DNA of 11,855 nucleotides from Bacillota bacterium. GTDB taxonomy: Bacteria > Bacillota > Clostridia > Lachnospirales > Lachnospiraceae. Of this stretch, positions 6,899 through 11,855 are shown one piece after another. The position numbers were made by a program, and so were the translations under genes. The stretch covers positions 1 through 11,855 of the forward strand of contig JAIIAN010000087.1 of NCBI GenBank assembly GCA_022717655.1, written 5' to 3'. The notes beneath the pieces were generated by a model. The model saw nothing but the letters and a program-made list of their open reading frames with translations. It was not told the DNA's origin and made no database searches. Numbering within the stretch: the stretch's first letter is position 1; each line of letters opens with the position of its first letter.

Positions 6899-7765
6899 AT
6901 GAGATTAAGAGCGTTGGCAAAAATTAATCTGGGATTGGATGTAATCGGGAAACGTGAAGATGGATACCATGAAGTTCGTATGATTATGCAGACAATCAAC
7001 ATGTATGACCAACTGGAGATTGAGAAAAAAGACGAACCAGGAATTTCCATTACAACGAATCTTCCGTTTATTCCGACAGATGAAAGAAATTTAGTTTATA
7101 AAGCAGCAAAACTTTTAATGGATGAATTTGATATTCAGGAGGGAATCACAGTAGAGCTGCAGAAATTTATTCCGGTGGCAGCAGGAATGGCAGGAGGCAG
7201 CTCAGATGCGGCAGCGACCATGATTGGCATAAATCGTCTGTTTAATCTGGGGCTTACTGTAAAAGAGATGATGAAACGTGCTGTGGTAATTGGAGCGGAT
7301 GTGCCATATTGTCTGCTTCGCGGAACCGCACTTGCAGAGGGAATCGGAGAGCAGTTAAGACCTCTTCCGCCATGCCCGAACTGCTATGTACTGATTGGAA
7401 AACCGGCAATCAGCGTTTCAACTAAGATGGTTTATGAAAAATTAGATTCTGCCCAAATTGAGCATCATCCGGATATCGACCGGATACTTGAGGGACTCCA
7501 GTGGCATAATTTAAATAAAATATCCGGATATATGGGAAATGTGCTTGAGAAAGTTACAATTGCACAGTATCCGATAATTGAAGAAATCAAAAACCACATG
7601 AAAGAGCACGGGGCCGTAAATGCAATGATGAGCGGAAGCGGACCGACGGTATTTGGTTTATTTGATGATAAAGACACAGCAGAGCATGCATGCGAGGCGC
7701 TTAGAGAAAGCAAAATTGCAAAGACTGTATTTTTGACAACAGTATTTAACAACGGAGGACACTGA
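6899..7765 (+). CDS. ispE: 4-diphosphocytidyl-2-C-methyl-D-erythritol kinase
   Basis: Cytoplasmic GHMP kinase of the non-mevalonate (MEP) pathway. It phosphorylates CDP-methylerythritol at the 2-hydroxyl with ATP, on the way to IPP and DMAPP for undecaprenyl phosphate and quinone synthesis. The 288 residues match the family. Near the N-terminus is AKINLGLDV with the catalytic Lys8. The glycine-rich GHMP motif PVAAGMAGGSSDAAA spans 92-106, GADVPYC holds the catalytic Asp134, and the third GHMP motif MSGSGPTVFG spans 244-253. Sixteen extra in-frame codons run upstream to 6851, but the ATG at 6899 has AGGAG 6 nt upstream and the N-terminus then fits the family. The gene is the first of a two-gene unit with the GntR regulator, whose ribosome binding site lies inside the last ispE codons. 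Confidence 0.96.
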   Translation: MRLRALAKINLGLDVIGKREDGYHEVRMIMQTINMYDQLEIEKKDEPGISITTNLPFIPTDERNLVYKAAKLLMDEFDIQEGITVELQKFIPVAAGMAGGSSDAAATMIGINRLFNLGLTVKEMMKRAVVIGADVPYCLLRGTALAEGIGEQLRPLPPCPNCYVLIGKPAISVSTKMVYEKLDSAQIEHHPDIDRILEGLQWHNLNKISGYMGNVLEKVTIAQYPIIEEIKNHMKEHGAVNAMMSGSGPTVFGLFDDKDTAEHACEALRESKIAKTVFLTTVFNNGGH

Positions 7766-7769
7766 TAAG

Positions 7770-8441
7770 ATGGATTTAGAAATGCATATGGATGAATACC
7801 TGCCTCTTAGGGATGTGGTTTTTAACACATTAAGAAAAGCGATTTTAAAAGGAGATTTAAAACCGGGAGAACGACTGATGGAAATTGCACTTGCAGAAAA
7901 GCTAGGTGTAAGTCGTACTCCGATTCGAGAGGCGATTCGAAAACTGGAGCTTGAAGGACTGGTTGTGATGGCACCGAGAAAAGGCGCAAAGGTTGCCTCT
8001 ATTACAGAACGTGATTTAAATGATGTGCTTGAAGTAAGAAAAGGAATGGAAGAACTCGCAATTCGCCTTGCGTGTGAGCGAATTACACCGGAACAATTAG
8101 ATGAACTTGACAAGGTAGAAAAGAAGTTTTTAAATCTGATTGACAGCGAAAATTTAACGGAACTGGCTGAAGTGGACGTGGAATTTCATGACATTATTTA
8201 TGCAGCGACTAATAATAAACGCCTGATTCAGCTTTTGAATAATTTAAGAGAGCAGATGTACCGCTATCGAATTGAGTATTTAAAGGATAGTGCGGTGCGC
8301 AGAAAACTTGCAAAAGAGCATAAATCCATCTGCGAGGCACTGCGTACCCATGATAAAGAAAGTGCACTGCGTTATGTTTATGTGCATATTGATAATCAGC
8401 AGAAAGCAATTATCAGAAGTCTGAATGAAGAAAAAGAATGA
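7770..8441 (+). CDS. GntR-family transcriptional regulator, FadR/FCD subfamily
   Basis: DNA-binding regulator of 223 residues. The N-terminal winged helix-turn-helix (about 10-78) contains the GntR signature LKPGERLMEIALAEKLGVSR (30-49), TPIREAIRKLE (50-60) and the wing LVVMAPRKGAKVA. The C-terminal FCD helical domain (about 84-215) has the metal/ligand-binding pattern Asp136-X3-His140, then His184 and His206, typical of members that bind a carboxylate ligand through a divalent metal. It begins 4 nt after ispE. Its GGAGG (7754-7758) lies in the ispE end with an 11-nt gap, which is long but better than the gap to the ATGs at 7782 and 7788. The targets and ligand are unknown. No catabolic operon lies next to it, which is unusual for this subfamily. 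Confidence 0.92.
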   Translation: MDLEMHMDEYLPLRDVVFNTLRKAILKGDLKPGERLMEIALAEKLGVSRTPIREAIRKLELEGLVVMAPRKGAKVASITERDLNDVLEVRKGMEELAIRLACERITPEQLDELDKVEKKFLNLIDSENLTELAEVDVEFHDIIYAATNNKRLIQLLNNLREQMYRYRIEYLKDSAVRRKLAKEHKSICEALRTHDKESALRYVYVHIDNQQKAIIRSLNEEKE

Positions 8442-8484
8442 GAGAATAAGATAAGAGAATAAAAACTGAAAAAATGGAAATGTT

Positions 8485-8514
8485 AAAAGAGATGCCGATA
8501 GGTGTCTCTTTTTT
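8485..8514 (+). terminator. Intrinsic terminator after the GntR gene
   Basis: AAAAGAGATGCC (8485-8496) pairs with GGTGTCTCTTTT (8501-8512) over 12 pairs, including two G-T pairs, closed by a GATA loop. The run of T extends to 8514. It lies 44 nt after the regulator stop and ends about 30 nt before the germination operon start, so any promoter for that operon must overlap it. Confidence 0.88.
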
Positions 8515-8543
8515 ATATTATAAAATGTTGGGGAGCGTAAAAC

Positions 8544-10058
8544 ATGAACCATTCCATCAGTATTTCACCAAAGATAAAAGAAAATGAGTCCTATTTTCGA
8601 GAAGTGTTCAAAGATTGTGCAGATATTTTATTTCACACAATGGAGCTTGGTCAGGGAAAAACCGTAGACTGTTTTGTGATTTACCTTGAAGTGGCAGTCA
8701 GCAATATGATTTTGGAAGAATCCGTGCTTGGAAAATTCATCAATGAATTGTGTAAGGTGTCTGGCAATGAGATTGTAGATCGGATTGAAAAAAATGCATT
8801 TGGAATTTCAGATGCGGTACAGCTTGATTCGGCAGAAGAGGTGACTGCCGGTGTATTTGCCGGAGATGCCGTATTTTTTATAGATGGATATGCGCATGCC
8901 ATTAAGATTTCAGAAAAAGGATATCCTTCGATGGGCGTATCCGAGGCAGACAGGGAAAAAGTACTGCGGGGCTCAAAAGAGGGATTTACTGATTCGGTTA
9001 AGACAAATTCAGCCTTAATCAGAAAACGAATCCGAAATCCAAGGATGAAGGTCAAAGAGCAGACAATCGGGAGACGCAGTCAGACAAAAGTTCAGATTCT
9101 TTATATCGAAGAACTGGCAAGAAGTGAAATTTTAGAGGAACTGGAGACGAGACTTACTGAGTTTGAGATTGACGGTGTGCTTGACAGTGGAGTGATTGAG
9201 CAGCTGACAAAAGAAAACTGGCTGTCGCCGTTTCCACAGTTTCAGACAACGGAACGACCGGATAAATGTGCGATGGAACTGTTAAATGGAAGAATTGTCC
9301 TACTTGTGGATAACTCACCGGTCGGTCTTTTAATTCCGGCGGTGTTTAATGATTTTTTGCAGGTGAGTGAAGATGAATATCAGACCTTTGAACTTGCAAC
9401 ATTTTTAAGAGTGCTTCGATATCTGGCAGTTGGCTGTGCAATGTTGTTTTCCGGACTTTATCTGGCGGTCACGGATTTTCATACGCAGGTACTGCCGACG
9501 AATCTGATTTTATCTTTTGCAAAGGCGAGAAGAGGCGTGCCGTTTCCAGGTCTGATAGAGACGTTATTTATGGAGATTGCATTTGAAAGTGTCAGGGAAG
9601 CAGGGGTGAGAGCCCCAGGTCCACTTGGAGGCACAATTGGAATTGTGGGTGGTCTGATTATTGGGCAGGCAGCAGTCTCCGCAAATCTGGTCAGTCCGGT
9701 GGTGGTAGTGGTTGTGGCAATTACGGCACTTTCTGCCCTTGCAATTCCAAATGAGGAATTTTCTGCTCCGTTTCGACTGTTAAAATTTGGCTTTATTTTT
9801 CTTGGTGGAACACTTGGAATGTTTGGAATTCTTTTGGGACTCTATATGCTTTTAAGTCATATTGCCGAGCTGAAAAGCTTTGGAGTGCCTTATCTTGCAC
9901 CTTATGCCGGAACACAAAGAGCGGGATACAGGGGAAAAGAAAATGGAATCTGGATGCTTCCGGCAAGATTTCGGACAAGACGCCCGCTGTATGCAAGAGA
10001 AAGTCAGAAAATTAAGCTTAGAATGAAACCATCGGATGAAGAGGAAAGAAAAAAATGA
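8544..10058 (+). CDS. Spore germination protein, GerA (A-subunit) family
   Basis: A-subunit of a germinant-receptor-type complex in the spore inner membrane; such receptors sense small nutrients and start germination. The 504 residues are full length. A soluble N-terminal region (about 1-285) has the signature KTNSALIRKRIRNPRMKVKE (153-172), then TIGRRSQTKVQILYIE (174-189) and GVLDSGVIEQL (211-221). The membrane region (about 290-440) holds FPGLIETLFMEIAFESVREA (334-353) and APGPLGGTIGIVGGLIIGQA (357-376). A basic C-terminal tail with RRPLYAR (479-485) follows, as is usual. GGGGAG (8530-8535) lies 8 nt before the ATG. The stop overlaps the next gene by four bases (ATGA). Sigma-G control is expected for this family, but I could not find a convincing sigma-G promoter upstream. 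The germinant cannot be predicted. Confidence 0.93.
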   Translation: MNHSISISPKIKENESYFREVFKDCADILFHTMELGQGKTVDCFVIYLEVAVSNMILEESVLGKFINELCKVSGNEIVDRIEKNAFGISDAVQLDSAEEVTAGVFAGDAVFFIDGYAHAIKISEKGYPSMGVSEADREKVLRGSKEGFTDSVKTNSALIRKRIRNPRMKVKEQTIGRRSQTKVQILYIEELARSEILEELETRLTEFEIDGVLDSGVIEQLTKENWLSPFPQFQTTERPDKCAMELLNGRIVLLVDNSPVGLLIPAVFNDFLQVSEDEYQTFELATFLRVLRYLAVGCAMLFSGLYLAVTDFHTQVLPTNLILSFAKARRGVPFPGLIETLFMEIAFESVREAGVRAPGPLGGTIGIVGGLIIGQAAVSANLVSPVVVVVVAITALSALAIPNEEFSAPFRLLKFGFIFLGGTLGMFGILLGLYMLLSHIAELKSFGVPYLAPYAGTQRAGYRGKENGIWMLPARFRTRRPLYARESQKIKLRMKPSDEEERKK

Positions 10059-11137
10059 AATATACAGAAAATGAAACAATATCGCAAAAACAGCTTTTTT
10101 CTCAGGCAAGTGTTTCCATGCTGGGCTTAAGCCTGATGGCAGTTCCGGAATTTATGAGATTTTCGTTGAAGTCAATGATAGTTGGACTGATTTTAACAGG
10201 ATTATTTTTCTGGGTGCAAAGTATTTATTTTGTTCGTATCTGTCCGTGCTATGCCAGACTTTGCACCTCGTTTGGAAACTGGGTGGGAAAGCTGTTTGGA
10301 TTTATCTATGTATCTTATTTGTGGTTCAGTCAGGTCGTGCTGTTATGTTTGATAGCAGACCTTGCCAATTATTATTTTATAGAACGCATCGACAAAAGCT
10401 GGCTGATTCTTTTAACCGGTATCGTCTGTGCAATAGGAATGTATCAAAATGTTGAAAAAAGAGGAAGAATCGGAGAAATCATTCTGCCGGTAATTTTATT
10501 TTTTATTCTTTTTATGTTATTTCTTGCTTTTCGGGATTTCTCGTTTGAGGAAATTATCAGGGAGAGCCGGAGAAAAATGACGATAAGAGAGCTGGCAGAG
10601 GCATTTTATAAAATTGTATGTCTGTTTTTGCCGGTGTACTTTTTTCCGTTTATTTTAAATCAGACGAAACGAAATGCATCGGCAAAGAAAAGCATGAATG
10701 GAAGTATCTGTCTGAATCTTGGAATTTTACTTTTGGCTCTGTTCCTGCTTTTAGGACTGCTTGGAAGAGAAGGATATATGCATAAAAAATATCCGATGAT
10801 TGATTTAATGTCAGGAGTGAATCTGTCAGGAGATTTTTTTCAACGCTCGGATCTCTTTTGGAGTGGAAGTCTGTTGTTTTGTCTATTTTATTTATGTGGG
10901 AGTATCTTCTTTTATCAGCATGAACTTTTAAAGCGCTGTAGATTAGAACGAGACACATGGATAGCATATGCCAGTGCAGTTTTATTTTCAGTGTTTGCAG
11001 GAAAACTTGGATTTTCATTTGAAACATATCGTACGTTGGTCTGGTACGGGTATGGGGTTGTGTTTCCGGTATTGATACTCGCATCAGGAATCTGGTATAA
11101 ACGAAAAAAGATGGGAAGGCGGGGAGCAGATTCATGA
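10055..11137 (+). CDS. Spore germination protein, GerB (B-subunit, permease-like) family
   Basis: B-subunit of the receptor complex, from the amino acid/polyamine/organocation transporter-like family that contains the germinant-binding GerAB proteins. The 360 residues hold about ten hydrophobic segments (roughly 20-34, 41-60, 81-105, 115-131, 141-160, 186-201, 221-238, 266-287, 303-318 and 331-347). Family-like elements include an N-terminal ISQKQLFSQASVSMLGLSL, the RGRIGEIILPVI block (136-147) and RSDLFWSGSLLF (264-275). The ATG overlaps the GerA stop and its own stop overlaps the next ATG, both as ATGA, which points to translational coupling and equal expression. Divergence from well-known members is considerable, as is usual for B-subunits. 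No truncation is seen. Confidence 0.87.
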   Translation: MKYTENETISQKQLFSQASVSMLGLSLMAVPEFMRFSLKSMIVGLILTGLFFWVQSIYFVRICPCYARLCTSFGNWVGKLFGFIYVSYLWFSQVVLLCLIADLANYYFIERIDKSWLILLTGIVCAIGMYQNVEKRGRIGEIILPVILFFILFMLFLAFRDFSFEEIIRESRRKMTIRELAEAFYKIVCLFLPVYFFPFILNQTKRNASAKKSMNGSICLNLGILLLALFLLLGLLGREGYMHKKYPMIDLMSGVNLSGDFFQRSDLFWSGSLLFCLFYLCGSIFFYQHELLKRCRLERDTWIAYASAVLFSVFAGKLGFSFETYRTLVWYGYGVVFPVLILASGIWYKRKKMGRRGADS

Positions 11138-11784
11138 AGAAAATACAGATAAATAAAATACGTTGTATTTTTGCGGTGTCACTCGCTGTTGTTACAACAG
11201 TTTTTCTAAACGGCTGTGGGATCTTGCTTGAGGATAGAACCTTTGCACTTTCTTTATCTGTGGATTACAGAGAGGGTGAATATCTGGTCTGGTATGGCAT
11301 TTCAGATTTATACGATGAGGTGAGCGAGGAAGAAGAGAGCAGTGAGGTGAAAGAAAAGTCGGAAACCGGATGGAAAGGCACAAGTATGGAAGAAGCAAGA
11401 AATGAATTTTTGTCAAGTCAGGAAAATGAGCTGGATATGGGACATTTAAAAGCATTGATTTTGGGGAAAGGAATTTTAGAAAATCAAATTGCTTATGAGG
11501 GACTTTTAAATCATCTTGAAGCACAGCCGGCGGTGGCATCCAATGTATCCGTCTTTTTTTGCAATGAAATAGAAACTCTGATGAAAACAGAAAGACAGCA
11601 GGAGATTCCGCTTGGAGTGTATCTGACTAAAAAGCCGAAGAATCAGTCAAAAAAAACAGTCTTTCCACCTGTAAAACTTCAGGAGCTTTACAGACTTTGG
11701 TATAATCAGAAAAAGCAGCCGAGCCTTCCGGAAATAAAAATTTTGCAGGAAAAAATTGTTGTACAGAATAAACCGGAAAAATAA
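11134..11784 (+). CDS. Ger(x)C-type germination lipoprotein, short (N-terminal domain only)
   Basis: C-subunit lipoprotein of the receptor complex, expected on the outer face of the spore inner membrane. It has a signal peptide and lipobox LNGC with Cys28. After this come GerC-like elements: DRTFALSLSVDY (33-44), SMEEARNEFLS (about 88-98), LDMGHLKALILGKGIL (about 104-119) and PSLPEIKI near the end. The protein is 216 residues, whereas GerC proteins are usually about 370-400. What is present corresponds to the first domain, and the later domains are missing. The stop TAA follows an A run (GGAAAAATAAAG). A neighbouring frame is open from 11786 to the window edge, so a frameshift is possible, as is a natural short form. 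The 71 bases after the stop show no terminator. Its ATG overlaps the GerB stop. Confidence 0.78.
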   Translation: MKKIQINKIRCIFAVSLAVVTTVFLNGCGILLEDRTFALSLSVDYREGEYLVWYGISDLYDEVSEEEESSEVKEKSETGWKGTSMEEARNEFLSSQENELDMGHLKALILGKGILENQIAYEGLLNHLEAQPAVASNVSVFFCNEIETLMKTERQQEIPLGVYLTKKPKNQSKKTVFPPVKLQELYRLWYNQKKQPSLPEIKILQEKIVVQNKPEK

Positions 11785-11855
11785 AGCCGATACTTTGTCT
11801 GTAGAAAGAATTAAAACCAGAAAAACAAAACAAGAAAATAAAAAACAAAATAAAT

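Noticed and set aside
8490..8522. Possible sigma-G promoter before the ger operon (TATTATA as -10)
   Set aside because: The -10 resembles CATNHTA in six of seven positions, but no GHATR-type -35 is present 17-18 bp upstream, and the site overlaps the terminator.
1..11855. Search for mobile elements, CRISPR arrays, defence genes, tRNAs and riboswitches
   Set aside because: No transposase or integrase motifs, regular spacer-repeat pattern, tRNA-like fold or recognised riboswitch core was seen. The content is core metabolic and sporulation genes.

Overview
The window looks like a chromosomal segment of an endospore-forming Clostridia, most likely a Lachnospiraceae-type Firmicute. The evidence is a fairly AT-rich sequence, strong purine-rich ribosome binding sites, a SipL-type (SPOCS plus LysM) spore morphogenesis protein instead of the Bacillus protein SpoVID, and a GerA/GerB/GerC germination operon. 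The genus cannot be fixed from the sequence alone. Gene density is high, no stretch over 200 bp lacks a gene, and I see no IS element, phage gene, CRISPR array, tRNA or rRNA.

Layout. (1) Bases 1-2129 hold peptidoglycan precursor synthesis: the 3' end of a D-Ala-D-Ala ligase gene, then murF 13 nt later, then a 55-codon membrane protein with a strong Shine-Dalgarno. A bidirectional terminator closes the block. (2) Bases 2128-3546 on the minus strand hold a MATE-family efflux transporter. It is divergent from (3) plsC, an acyl-glycerol-phosphate acyltransferase, at 3747-4481. The 200 bp between them carries candidate promoters, runs of T and a 16-bp TetR-operator-like palindrome. A terminator follows plsC. 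(4) Bases 4649-6751 hold a small lipoprotein resembling the PrcB C-terminal domain family and sipL, separated by 111 bp that contain a 15-bp tandem repeat. (5) Bases 6820-8514 hold a textbook sigma-A promoter, ispE (isoprenoid precursor synthesis), a FadR-type GntR regulator 4 nt downstream, and a terminator. (6) Bases 8544-11784 hold a three-gene germinant-receptor-like operon with ATGA overlaps at both junctions. Its third gene, the GerC-type lipoprotein, stops at about half the usual family length.

How the genes fit together. MurF uses the Ddl product to finish the UDP-MurNAc-pentapeptide. SipL is expected in the mother cell, linking SpoIVA to the engulfed forespore. The Ger proteins are expected in the spore inner membrane. 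ispE and the GntR gene form a vegetative two-gene unit between two sporulation loci.

Most of the region is ordinary core genome. No undescribed multi-gene system is convincing here. The points most worth a second look are the short GerC, the unexplained lipoprotein upstream of sipL with a sporulation-like -10 motif, the palindrome between the MATE and plsC genes, and the tandem repeat before sipL.
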